The position numbers and the translations under genes are program-made. This document shows, in pieces, positions 1 through 12,700 of a stretch of 64,000 nt of DNA. Source of the DNA: Lophius americanus (taxonomy: Eukaryota; Chordata; Actinopteri; Lophiiformes; Lophiidae); the NCBI GenBank assembly GCA_037951165.1, contig JBBDHG010000043.1, positions 1,300,501 to 1,364,500 of the forward strand, read 5' to 3'. Under the pieces are notes generated by a model. It was given only the letters and a program-made list of their open reading frames with translations, did no database searches and had not been told where the DNA came from. Within the stretch, counting starts at the first letter, position 1; each line of letters starts with the position of its first letter.

Positions 1-499
1 CATGCCTGCATATGTGTTTGTACCTATCGCTCCTAAGGTGAAGCATGCAACTTAATACATTTCTCCGTGCTGCTTATCTGAAATTGCTTAGAAGCTTATT
101 CTGTAGAGGTTTGAATGTGTAGGTGGAGAATTCATGGAATGTGCTGATTTCTGTTCATTCATCGGTCTGTCTGGTTTTATTTCAGGAAAATAACTCCAAA
201 AGAGCACTTTTGACAGCAAAATAACACTTATGGTGTCTTGTTTGTGTTTTGGAGCGTTATTGAAAAAAGGTTTGATACAAAGCAACCAAGGACAGATGGG
301 TAATCTTTGTTAGTTAGGGATCATTGTTGTTAGTTTTTAGTTTCAATGGCTACCCTTTGTATTTAGAGTCATTCTGGTGTTTATTTAGTTTCTGTAGAAA
401 ATCTCAAATACTTCAGTTTACCTTTTTTTTCAACAAAACGTCCCACACACAACAGCCTCATACGGAGGTGGTGCCATTTGCTATAGATAAAATTTCATC

Positions 500-900
500 A
501 TGTTTATTTATTCATTATTTCAAATGATTGAACGTTGGCTCATATTTTGAGTGTGATACATCTCAGATGAGGAATTATGGGCCAAAAACTATTCAGTATT
601 TTCTCACAGGACTTTATGTAAACATTTCCTGTGTTGCAATTAACAGGAATAACTGCAATAATTGTTTAATGTTCCCAAAAATATCAGTCATTTGTGATCA
701 AGTCGATTATTTCCCATAAAAATTTAAACATAAAATCAGAACAACCTAGGCTGTCGGTCAGAAAGGGTATAACCCTGAAAAAGTACTGTGTGGGTATGAC
801 TTTTGAGAATGATCCATGAAATAGTTTCAGTATCACGTTCGCGCCAAGGTTCTGCGGTGGCGGCGATAATACTTCCATAATATCCCAAACTTTTTGTGGA
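500..900 (+). repeat. Dispersed unnamed repeat, copy 1 (degraded)
   Basis: Boxes shared with the better copies at 33.6 and 39.0 kb can be read in order: an 'aattatgggccaaaaact' box, a 'gatccatgaaatagtttcag' box and a 'ttctgcggtggcggcgat' box. No coding capacity is evident. Boundaries are approximate. Confidence 0.5.
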
Positions 901-1999
901 CAATTATTTGATAAGTGAATTTTTCTGACTTCAAGCTATGAATTTTAGCTTTGTATCAATAACGTATTGCTGCTTTGATTATATAAATCTGAAAATAAGC
1001 CTATTTTCGCTTGATCACGGGGTCCCTTGCTGCAAAATTAATTCATAAAAAGGGTATATTTTTTGAAAAAAGTTAGAGAACTAAGTCATAAATAATACTG
1101 CAAGAAAACATCACACCTCAGCTTTGCCTCCCTGACTGACATTTATAGATGTCGGATGTCGGATTCGCCTCTGTCACTACCTCTACTGCCCACATAGAGC
1201 GAGAAGTCATTGCATTCATGCAGAGCAGTGTTGCAGAATAAAGACGTACCAGCCCAGCTATGAATATTTGGTTTAAATTTGCCGAAATCCCCAGAGAAGT
1301 CGAAAAAAAAAAAACTTTTATGCTTTTATGCTGAGCTAAGCTAAATGTCTGCAGGCTGCACAATTACCTGTGAAGGACAGCTGGTGTCAGCCTGCTCTTC
1401 AAACTATTGGCAGTGAAGAAGTTTTCCTGAAACGCTTAACTATTCCTTTACAAAACAAACCTCTATAACGGTTAGGAAAGATTTAGTCTGAACCCCACAG
1501 GAAAAAGACGTAAAAGTTTGGTCTCTGACGTTGACTGGCAGCCCCCTGGCAATAACTGAAGACACTCGCTACATGAAGAACAAACATTATTCAAGTCTAA
1601 AATCCCGGAGAGAAGAGACTGATGGCATTGGGAGATGAGGCTGAGACAGAGCTGTGAGTGTCTGAGGGGTTCAGACTGGTGCACAACATCTCCAGTCAGC
1701 CCGATTGGATTAAACGAGAACTTTGACAGCATTACTGGTGCAAATGAAGCCTGAACACTTTATTTATTCATTTAGTTAGTGCCATGAGCAAGTGGAATGA
1801 ATATGACTTCACACGCATGTTACAAACTGGCAAGGACTACCTCCACTTTATAAAACTGGTTCAGGAATGTTTGTGTAGTTGTAAAATTAATTATATCCCC
1901 TAAAAAAGTCTGGGATTGAATCAATGGGATTGAATCAATCGATTTGATTGATTGCGGACGCTGCCGCACATCCTTCGTGTGAACGTGATTACTAATAGA

Positions 2000-2545
2000 C
2001 AATTTAATGGATCATTTTCAAATTTCATACCAACATAGCTCTTAGTGCGAGGAAGAACTGGGTTTGAATTTAGTAATGGTTGGTTGTACATTTACAACAC
2101 TAGGGCGAAGTTTATCCCCACCGTGTTTCGAGCGATCATTACTCAACAGTTGGTCTGATTTTGTCCAAACTTGGTCTAACTTTCATATATCGTATTTTAC
2201 TTTAAATGATCATATTTTAGTCACTGGAGGGAGCTTTTACTTACATTAAAACACTTTTTTGGACAAAACCTCTCAACCATTGCCCCGATTTAGTCCAAAA
2301 TTTGGTGCTTATTAATCAAATCAAGGAGATTTAACTTGTATCATATTTTACTCTAAAGGTTCATATTTTACTGAGATTATGTCCAAAAAACACAGTTTTT
2401 CCTAACATCTGTCCCATTTACTTAAAATGTGGTGCATATGAATCAACTAGAGGATATCTGTCTTGTATGTATCATATTTTACTCAACGCAGGGGATTGGT
2501 GACTTTTCGAGGATATGCCCCTGCTGCCAGGGACGACGGCGTAGG
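2000..2545 (-). repeat. Dispersed unnamed repeat, copy 2, reverse orientation
   Basis: On this strand the family's boxes appear in reverse order: 'atggatcattttcaaattt', 'cttagtgcgaggaagaactg', repeated 'catattttact' units, and finally 'caggggattggtgactttt' followed by an 'acgacggcgtaggcctagtt' box. The last box also occurs at about 59.2 kb, which ties the two copies together. Confidence 0.6.
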
Positions 2546-4099
2546 CCTAGTTCTTAGAGAGTTTGTTATAAAAACAAACTCTGCTTTAAAATGGATGAGT
2601 AGAAGCGCCGCGTGGGTCATCAGTGAAGCAAAAGAGAATCAGGTGCTCAATGGAGAGGATTAGGATTCGTGCTGCAGCATGTTCTGAAGCCTACACAACC
2701 ATGTTAGAATAAATTAATGGAATGGCGCCTTGGATTTTCATTGAGGCTGTCGGTCAGCCTCAATTAACTTTAATTTATTCTCAAACTATCCCCATGCCTC
2801 CGATTAAGTGCCGTGGTTGTTCTTTTGATCAACCATGAAAATGATTGTACTACAACTCTACAGTCAAATGGAATTGGTGTTTATATGTAGGAATTTTTCG
2901 TCTGACTGAATAATCCGAGTATTTGGGTCCATGTAGACCCAGCGACTAGTTACAGCATTTTCATTTCATTTGCAGGCCCTGGAAGGAGGGAAAGGTTCCT
3001 TTCAGTGTGTAAGGATGTGTCACCTAGAATGTGCTGAGCAACGATAAAAATCCTATATGACTGGTAACTTTCTTTGTTGCCGCCAGGACCTTGAGCTGTG
3101 CGGTGGACTACCGTGATCAAATACACCCAAGTATGCCTCTTCAGATTTACAACATGAGTACGATTATTGGATACATATCAGTCAGCTTTGAGAAACTCAA
3201 CCACCCACAGCTGTATGAATGATAGTCGTTCCATGCTGCCATTATACTCCTGTACCTTGTGAGGTGGAGTAATTTGGCACACCTGGTGTACGTTACCTTC
3301 TGTTGTAAGCTCACAATTATTCCCATGCATATTTCATAGACGCCTGATGCTTGGATCCCTTACTGACCGGCTCGCTGCCGGCTCTGACCAGAGAAGGAGC
3401 AGGAAGAAGAAGGAGGATGGTTATGAAGGAGTTGGCGAGTGAATTAATGGACTTTGTGTTAAGTGAGGAGAGGCATGAAGAGGAGTTGTCATAAACCGGA
3501 AGAACCTGTGCGAGATGAAGACGATGGATCCCCAGTAACCGAGCAGATATCTCTGATCTAGAGATGCACCAGATCAAGGCGGTGTGTAGTCACTGATGCT
3601 GTAGCAGTGACAGATTTATTTTCCCTGCTCTACTACAACTTTGTTCATTAAGTGAAGGAGTATGGATGGAAGAACCCGGGTAAACAGATGAAGCCCACAT
3701 GTAAATCTGCACGGACCCGATTCAGGTGAGAGCGCTTTGAGTTGGGAAAAAGTTCAGGGCTGAGATGTTGGGATTCCCTCCTTCAGTGTGTGCCACAGCA
3801 AACACACAGTTGTACCTTTGAAATCCCTCATTTGTTCATGATGATTGATTGAAATAATTTGCAATTCTTATGAGAATACTATTTATGCTGTTTCTATAAT
3901 TGGTTTGAACTATCAGACTTTGTCTCAGAGCAAGTATTGGGATGTTATCAAAGTCTTACTTTTTAATTTTTTTTGTGGTTTATTCCATCCCATAATGACT
4001 TGATTAACAGACAATTTAACACTTGCTTAAAAAGAAGTTATTCACAAACCTTTTTTCCCTATCAATGTGAAATAAGGTATTTTTAAACATATCCCTTTC

Positions 4100-4620
4100 A
4101 TGCATAAGTTATTAAAAAAAACCTACTTTTTCGTCACGCATTAAAACTTTAAATATCCTGCTCGACTGTTTGGTTGAGCACATTTTGAGTCACAGTTTCT
4201 TTTTGAAAAATTCGACTGTACCTGTTTATATTTAGTGGCACCTGTGACAGCATATATGCTGAAGAATAACGGGCCGGGGATGGAGCCATGGGGGACACCA
4301 CGGTTCGAAGGGCTCCCTGAGGAGGAGATATTAACCATAGCTATTGAGAAAGTCATATTTGATAAGTCGTTTTTTTTTTTTTTGGCATAGTAAAGAATAA
4401 AGACAGTCTGCAAAGGGTCAAATAAGTTTCTAAAAACATGCCATTACCAAAAGGTTGAACTAATCTATTTGAAATGGACTATTTTCCATGAAATACACAT
4501 TTCTAGTAGAGTATCCTTTTTTTTAATAATTAAAAAACTGGTTAACCAGATTATTTAACTAAAATATGAATTAAATGAATATCCCAAAGCAATGAAAAAA
4601 GCAAAGAAATATTTGTTTAC
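4100..4620 (-). mobile_element. LINE reverse-transcriptase fragment plus flank
   Basis: The minus strand near 4250-4345 reads a stretch resembling the conserved non-LTR reverse-transcriptase core 'GVPQGSILGPLLFSIY': here GVPHGSIPGPLFFSIY. It is flanked by AT-rich DNA that also matches regions near 12.95-13.25 kb and, inverted, 40.7-41.35 kb. The frame is short and the copy is dead. It is most like an L2/Rex/CR1-type fish LINE; the exact clade cannot be assigned by eye. Confidence 0.55.
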
Positions 4621-6233
4621 ATATTATTTTGATACTTAAGACATTATAGGGTTAATTTGTACTTTTATAGATGTGAAAACCAATATTTTCAAAATTCATA
4701 ACTTTGAGGTGGACACCAACCAATCTGGAAAAAAGTAATTAATGCTTTTCATCTCCACAGTTATTATTCGTCTGATTCGGATCACTGTAACTCCATTCTC
4801 TCCATTATCAATCTGAAATCTGCCTCGTTTCCTACTGGTTCTTATTGGTTCTGACAGATGGTATCATATCACACCCATCCTAGCTTCATCAAATTTCAGA
4901 ATTTTTCTGACCGCCTTTAAAAGATGTTTGGCTCCAAACCATAAACTGCACTGGTATCGCCTTACGATCCTCGGGTTGGACCGTTCTGGCCGGGGCCCAG
5001 ATCTAAAGGTGACTTTTTGTCACCGGGAGAACTCAGCTTCGGAATGATAATCCTGAAGAGAGACTCATTCAGAGCGTAATTCTCTAACCCCGCCCCGACA
5101 TGTTTATGGGCCCAGTATAGAAATCAATCACTCTAAATTTAAATCTATAATCTTTATTCCCCAAGACGAGGCGATGTTGCAAAATGAAAAAAAAACAATG
5201 TGATGTTTAACATTATTAATGCGATATATAAAGTCTTACACTTAATCCTAACCGCAAACTGAGCCTGAGCTCAGGATCTGAAGGGTTGAACGTCTTCTTA
5301 AATCACAGGTTTACAGACGTGATGTATTTTATTTTAATGTTATATCGGTGATGTCAGCTTTCACTTTCTCCATCTATTCTCTTTTATTTTTCCGTTATTG
5401 TTTTTATCCCTTTTTGGTTTTAACTTGACTCCATTTTATTTTGTAATACGAAGTGTTCCCCTTTACTGCTTCTTATTGATTTAGGGAATTCATTCTGCTC
5501 TTATATTTTTCTAATATTACTCCGTCCTCTCGTTTGTTTCCATCTTCCAATCCGCTCTCCATCTTTTGTTCATCTTTAGCTATAATATCCCCTGCCTCTT
5601 GTGTGGCCTAAAGGCTTCTTGTTTTCCGTCTTCATATTACCCTTTTGGTTTCCCTGTTTTTGCCTTTTCCATCAAACATTTTGTAAATGTTTGATTTTAT
5701 AGGTGCTACATGGATAAATGTTATTGTTATTGTGAGAAACCCCTTTTATAATCTAAATGATGACGTCCTCAATTAGATTTTAGTTCCTAAACCTGGTATT
5801 TCTTCCTCTTGGCAAAAGCAACAGGGTTGAAATCTTTCAACACACACATTGTATATTTTACACAAGTCCGCACACATGTTGGACAAAAAATATCGTGACG
5901 TTTAATGAAATTCATTTCCTCAGCCCCTCCCCCTCCCCACCTGCCCCTCAGCCCCTCCCCACCTGCCCTTCTGAACCACAGATTTTTCCAGTCAACCAAT
6001 AATACTCACTGAAGACAATAATGTGCAGCTGAACCATTAAATTCATCTAGTAGAACACTGCTTTTAAATAACTGTCCATCCTTTTCTATGCATGAAAGGG
6101 TTCAAAGTACGTGAGAATCTCAACGCACTCACGGAATCATTATTATCAAGCTCATGTCGCCTATGTGTGTTTTGCAGGAATAAGCTCTGGTTTCAAAGTT
6201 TCCATCTTCTGCGTCCTTCCTCTCATCTCAGCC

Positions 6234-6281
6234 ATGTCTGAAACAGAGCCGATGTTATCCAGACCAACGGACATATTCTAA
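6234..6281 (+). promoter_or_regulatory. Short upstream ORF in the protease leader
   Basis: An ATG in a good context (gccATGt) opens a 15-codon frame that closes with TAA before the presumed start ATG at 6320, within the same exon. If this is the mature leader, it would be expected to reduce initiation at the main start. Function is inferred only. Confidence 0.35.
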
Positions 6282-6319
6282 TAACCAGGAATCACAAGCT
6301 TAACAGATCTTCTAAGAAC

Positions 6320-6779
6320 ATGAATCCCGACTCTAAAGACCCGCTGCACATCATGGAAGCACCCAGCCATCTTATGGGGAACATCAGCACCTCTGATGCA
6401 CAGCAGCCACATGTTGCGTCGATCTATCCGTCCCTAGAGCACTGGTCATCAACATATTCTCAAAGTCTGGCGAGTCATGAAGTATTTAGCGTATCATCTC
6501 TGCTCCCTTCCGCAGTCCTCGGGCTCGAGCCTCGCTGTAAACCTGCAGCCGCTGGAAACCAAGAGCTTCCAAGATCTTCCTCTGAAATAACATCAGAGCC
6601 TCAACTCCTAGGAAGTCCGTCTGTGTCCCCAGAGGACACATATCAGAAAACCCTGACTTTGCAGATTCCTTGTAGTGATAATCTCCAGGAAGTTCAGCAG
6701 AGGAAATCGTCAGATGGAGGCCCACTGGAGAACGGATCAGTGGTTCTCAAGTTACCCAAAGAACACGAACAAGAACCAG
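6320..6779 (+). CDS. Protease exon A: Ser/Pro-rich N-terminal (cytoplasmic) segment
   Basis: The exon begins at the acceptor TTTTGCAG (6170-6177), and the ATG at 6320 has A at -3. It encodes 153 residues rich in Ser, Pro, Glu and Gln, without signal peptide or membrane helix, then the donor CAG|GTATGG. This suits the long disordered cytoplasmic tail of some TMPRSS proteases. Assignment to the protease rests on position, strand and splice sites, because the junction phase does not match the next exon found. A second possible donor (ATG|GTAAAA, exon end 6784) does not fix the frame either. Confidence 0.5.
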
Positions 6780-9700
6780 GTATGGTAAAATAAGGGTGCA
6801 TGGTTGAATTTGAATGAGACCCAATCTCAAGCCCAGCAGGAACACACGTCTTTCTTGTTTATTCTTATTCGCCCTTACTTCAAATTAAGGAGAAGGAATT
6901 CTGTCCCAACACATTTGAAGAGTAATGTGAAGATTTAAAGAGTTTTATCTGACTTTTGCATAAGTACAGCTGGTACCGGTACATTGGATTTGTTGATGCA
7001 GAAAAACTTTTGAGTGGCGTGCAGAGCAGAAAAATACGACGAAAATAGAAATAAATATTCACATATTTTAAACATCAATGCAAGGACGTACACACACAAC
7101 CACATGACATACACTTATTAAACATAAGAGGGGGAAAAAGGAACAAGAAAGATAAATAAACACTGTTTAGTGCAAAATAGGAAAGTTGAATTTAAATAAT
7201 TAAGAAGTTTTAAGAAAAACTTTTTTTTTCTAAAACAAAGGCAAGCAAGAGTTAAATATTGGCTAAAAATGATTTGCACCAAACCACTGAGTATTGTTAT
7301 TGCAGTTAAAATAGAATTTTTTTTAAAAACAGTGTGAACGTAGCTAAAGGCAGGAAAACAGCACAAACAGAATGGAATCCCTTTTATTTCCAATGAGGAA
7401 CCAGGTCAGAAGGATTGCAAGGTCGAATGATGAAGATTCAGCTTTGCAGAAGGGAGGATGTGGAGTGGAGAGCCAGGTAACGAGGAGGCTGGAGAAGAAA
7501 ATGCAGAGCCACACCTATGACACAGACTCACCTTCACTCACAGACAGACAGCAAGAAACAAACACACTGGGAAAACAATTCCCTTAAAAATGTATAAATA
7601 CATTCATTCACACAAGTGAAGAAGAGCTTCCTGTGTTCTCATGAAGAGAGTTGAAGATCAATTGAACCTCATTAAGATAGGAAGACAAATTAGAGCTGGA
7701 ATCTATTGAGCTTGATTGCAATGTAGTGAAGTCAGTCAGATCAATCTATTTCTAAAAGGATTTATTCCCGGTGGGCTGGACTAAAATTCTGTGTATCTGG
7801 TGATTTTAATATGCAGGTTTATCTATGTGCGCTGAAAACTGTGTCACTCATTTAAAGTGCATTTCTGCTTGACCATAACGGAATGACTTGGTTTACAGTT
7901 CAAGAATGCCTCTTATAGTTTTTCCACCGACTGACGTTCTCATCTCATGTTACTTCAAGTATGTAATTTTTTATTTTAGCGTGAAGAAAATTCTTAACTG
8001 GCAGTGAACCAAAATTTAAGGTTTGACCCAAATCTTAAATCTTGATTGAAAGAAACTAAGCAATTAGTTTTAGCAAATTTCACTCTTTCCTTCTTTTTTT
8101 TTGAAGTTACAGCAATTTTTTCCAGTGTAGATGTAGATGATTTAAATCTGATGATTACTTGTCTGCTAACTGTTTTGTACTTGTTAGCATCTTACTGCAG
8201 GGATGGTGAGAACTGAAACCCTCTGATGAGAACTGAAACCTCAAATAATTCTGAAACAGTTTTGAGATGATATCTTGTGGTCCCATGGGTGTAGAACCCG
8301 CTGACACCAGTGATCCTGACTTTCCCGCTGGCTCCATCATCAGACTGCCTTTTGGGATATTGACCAACGCTCTCAATATCCATTAGAGCAATTGCTCCGG
8401 CATTAAGTACCAACATTCACGACTCCCTCGGGATGACGGCCATAAATTATGACCTCATATAGTGTCACCTTCAGATCAAATTTAAATATTTGTCCCAGCT
8501 GCTGGTTTCTCATTAAATACCTGTAAAACTTTGACCAGATTCATGTTAAAGCACTAAACTGAAATGCGTTGATTAAAATCACTGGCTAAAATGTGAATCT
8601 GTGAATCTAAAGTATATTTTCCACAGTTGGGCTGTGTTTTCCACCACGTTTAATCAAATTAAAACAAATTTCCAAACGGCGGCTGCATCTGCAACAGTGA
8701 GCTGTCACGGTCTGGAATCACAGCGTCAATCTGACGCATCAGCCTCGCACCTTCAAAGTTTGACCTTTGCATACAGATAATTAACCCTTGTGGATATAGT
8801 GTTTAAAGAGTCAAGAAAATAAAAGAATAAAAACAATAAACTGCTGAGATTAACATCAAAATGTCACCAACTACACTCGGCCCTATTCCTTATAGATTAG
8901 TATGCCAGCATTTAATGATCTAGAACACAGCAGAGAGTTTCTGTTTTAAAAGCACACTGTGAAGAGGACAGTGTGAAGTGGAAGAAAATAAGAAATAACG
9001 AACTCTACTAACACGTCCTAGAAAAACTTTCAGGAGAATTGATAGACGGACTCTGTGAACAAATTAATGATCGCTGGGAAACTTTGAAGACGCTGACTTT
9101 AAGCATAACTCCCACTAGAACAAACGACCGGCACCACCGAATGAATGAAGTAATTAAAAAGCTGGGATGGGCTCCAGCCCCTTCGACCTTAAAGTGGATA
9201 TTTGGTTATGGAGAATGAAATGAATCAAAGACTTCTGTCTGTGACGCGGATCTGGGTTATCATGCGTGATGAGGAGTTTCGGCTTTTAACGTTACGGATG
9301 ATGTGATCTTAACATTTCTGTTGACCAACTTAATATTTTAAGCAACAATAAATAAAGCAATTAAAGAGGACGCAGACCTTTGTGACAGTCTGTGCATGAC
9401 AACACGGCCTCTCGAATAACTTAATGTTCCAATTTTATGATGCTGTAATGTTACAGTAAAACCACTCTGAGGTACCGCCATAAGGCTTTAATGTCACCTT
9501 TTTCCTCTCTCCCTCTCTCCATCATGTTCCTAGTGGACTATAGTAGTAAACCTGAGTTATTATCAAGATGTTAAACGCTTCGCTCAACTTCCGGGTCATG
9601 CAGCCATACGACTCAGAATAAAACCTTAATCAATATTGTGAATATAAGAAATGGTAGTTCAGTTTCCATTATTGATAAACGCGTCACATTCTACTTCAAT

Positions 9701-12700
9701 CAAGGTTTAACACAGGCAGGAATCATTTTTTGTAGCTCCTCTTTGACTGGCGTCTACACGTCGCCATGTCGACACCAGAAGTAAATATGAGCTATTTTCC
9801 ATAAAACACTTAGATTGTTGTGACTTTGGGTTCTGTGTATGTTACGGTCATTATTAGGTTCATTTTTTTGTTTCCATGCACCATTTCCTACATATTTTGG
9901 AGGTTGTTGTGCTACGAGAAACAAACCTGTTTTCTGGGCAAAAATAAATATCCGTCGCGTTGGCAGTGCCTCCATACATCTAAGACTAGCTTTGAAGTTT
10001 TCATTATGTAGAATGGGAAATTGTGAGAAATGTTTGTCCCAAAGTGATGATTATCTAACATATATTCATCAGGGGAGAGGAATACCTCCGTACCCAGCCA
10101 GCTCCAGCAGTATTTCCATCTCATATTCAGCTGGGTCAGCATGGCCGACTTTTAATCCTGCTGGGCCACATTTACCTTCAGTGGGTCTTCGCTGTGTTGG
10201 AGCACTTTCCCATTTTGAGAGTTGAATTCTAAAACGAAGACTGTTTTTCTTAACAGTGAGAGGTTTTCTGAACATTCAGCCATGCTGTGTTTGCAGTAGT
10301 TTGAAATGTTTGACAAATATACTGCAGTTTTCTTGGTGGCTGTTCCCTTGACAACAGTTTTTGCATAAAAGGGTAACAAGCTTTTGTGGAGGTTGGGCCT
10401 TTCTTTAAAACAACAGTGGCCAGAAATAACCTGACACTTAAAATAAACCAAATCGTAGTTCAGTTTGAGCAGAACCAAGACAACCTTTTTTGTTGGATCA
10501 AAGTAGGGCCTCCGGCTATTTCATCCGGAAGGTGTTGTGGCGAGAAGCTGTGGATCAAATTGAAAAGTCTGGAACAAACGATGTAAATGTGACTAAACAG
10601 CTAAAACAGCCAGGATAGCTGTTTCCTTCCCCATGTCTCCAGACGTACCATTACCAACATAACCTGAACAAATGTAATGGACCACGGCTGAATCAAGACA
10701 AATGGCCTATAAATACAATTAATAAATTGGAAAAAAAAACATGTTCACATACTTCAACTTCAGCTTCCTGCCTTTTCTTTTTCCCAACTGCAGATTTCTT
10801 TTTTGGTTGAATGACATCATTCATCAAAATTTGACTTACTTGCCCTTTTCTTCACCTCACATGGAGAAAGGATGAAGTTTTCTCAACTCTGGGGGTCTGC
10901 ACGTGTTAATCTGAGGACCTCAACATCTTATATCAGCATGCAGTATCAACGCATATTTAACATTAAGCGCATTGCATTTTTTAAATTATTACGATTTAAT
11001 TAATTTGAATAAATTAATTAATTAATTAACAACACAACAATTAATTAATTGTTGTCCCCAGATGAATCTCAAGTGTTAAGGTGGGCGCTCCTAGCTACTT
11101 CTTTTTCTTCTTCTTCTTCTTCTTCTTCTTCTTCTTCTTCTTCTTCTTCTCATACGTGCAATTTAGTGTCACCAATTCGCCTGTATTGCATGTTTTTGGA
11201 CTGTGGGAGGAAGCCGTGGTTCCCGCAGAAAACCACGCAGACATAAATATATCAACGGGAGATAGAAATATCAATGTTTTTTTTGTCGGTTTAATCAAAC
11301 ATTACTCTCACATATTTAAAAAAAAAACTGAAAATAAATTATTTTAGGTCTTACCTGCCTGCAGACACCAAGTTTATGCAAATACACCTGATAGATGTGA
11401 AACAATTATAAGTTTGATTTGGGTAGCCAATCAGGCGGGGCTTAACCTACAGGTATAATAACCGGTGAGTAAAACAGGCTTGTTGAGACACTTCATCCGT
11501 TCAAGATCTTATTGATAGGATCTTCATCTTGTGAACGATGTGTCTCGCCTGCATTTGTCTTTAAAGAGAAGTCAATGCCACCAACAGTGTAAGATTAATT
11601 TCCCACTGTTCTCTAACTTGTGATTTCCTGCGGCGTGTCGACATAATCTATCGCTTTCACAAAACAACAGAGTCATCCAGCCGTTCCTGACTCCACTCAA
11701 GTGCTGAACTCAATTTCTGGACTGAATGGGTTCTTATCAGCTCTTAGACAAGATAGATGCTGCTACATTACTCCAAGTTTCTCCAAAGCAGGGAGTGCTG
11801 ATGCAGCAAAAACAGCATGATGGAGAACAATAGAGCGTAAAGTAAGTCTGCTTAATTTCTGTTCAGCCTCTGTGGCCTTTGACATGATTTGTTATGATCT
11901 CTTTTTAAGAGCTCGTCACAGATTGATTGTGCTTACTAAGACCTTGCCAGCCATGGGAACAGTTTTATCTACCTGAATATAAGTAATACTCTTGGCTGAT
12001 TTCATTCTAACATAAAGTTTGACTTTGACAAGCAGTGGTTGTTAGCCACTTACTGTATTTCCTTCAAACTAAGATACTCTGCCATTGTACAATCTGCTTG
12101 AAAAATAACCACAAATAATCAAAGGCTTTCATTTTATTTTATAAAATGAAATGAAGTATGAAGAATCAAACTGTAGTTGGCAATTTAGACGAGGAAACTC
12201 TTTCACGCAATTCACAAAGGAGTCAACATATACCACTTCACTTGTCAGTCTCCCTACTGCTGCAGAACGGCACCATGGGGATTAAATCAAAAACCACTCA
12301 GAGGTTCCACATGAATTGAGCTTTCAGCTGCCTCAGGTGGCTGTCAGTCAAGCATTGAATTGATTCTAACATTTTTCGAACAGGTACTCCATGCCCATCG
12401 TGGTCTACCTGCATCATATTATGAATGCATCCTGTCATGTGTTCACTCAGGTTCTCTGAGCAGAGCCTTCAAATGATTTAGTACCAGTGTTGACCCAAAG
12501 ACCCCAAGACAGTCTGTAGTTTTTAACAATAAAATGACCTAAAACACAGCTTTTCTGGAAGGCATTCTCTTTCATTTTGTGCTTTTAAACTTGACATATA
12601 CTGTACATAGAACATTTATAGCATAATAGATCTTCTTGGAGTTTTTCAAATCATGTTTTAGGATTTTTTTTTTAAACTAGGCTGTAAGGGTATACCTCCA

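Larger units (their letters stand above)
1..6177. other. Non-coding upstream region, no gene recognised
   Basis: No open reading frame here resembles a protein I know and none has convincing splice sites. The stretch is AT-rich and contains two copies of an unnamed dispersed repeat (about 500-900 and 2000-2545) and one LINE-derived piece (about 4100-4620), listed separately. The remainder shows no recognisable structure. Upstream untranslated exons of the protease gene that starts near 6.2 kb could be hidden here, because its first visible exon begins at a splice acceptor. Confidence 0.6.

Noticed and set aside
7372..7587. Candidate extra protease exon near 7.4 kb
   Set aside because: It could supply the right length modulo 3, but in the required frame it hits a TGA before its donor.
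9839..10225. 128-codon plus-strand frame at 9.8-10.2 kb
   Set aside because: Overlaps comparable frames on both strands, no family resemblance, no splice signals matching the protease phases.
11049..11347. Poly-Ser, poly-Phe and poly-Lys reading frames around 11.1 kb
   Set aside because: They are translations of a TTC microsatellite and its flank, with no other coding sign.
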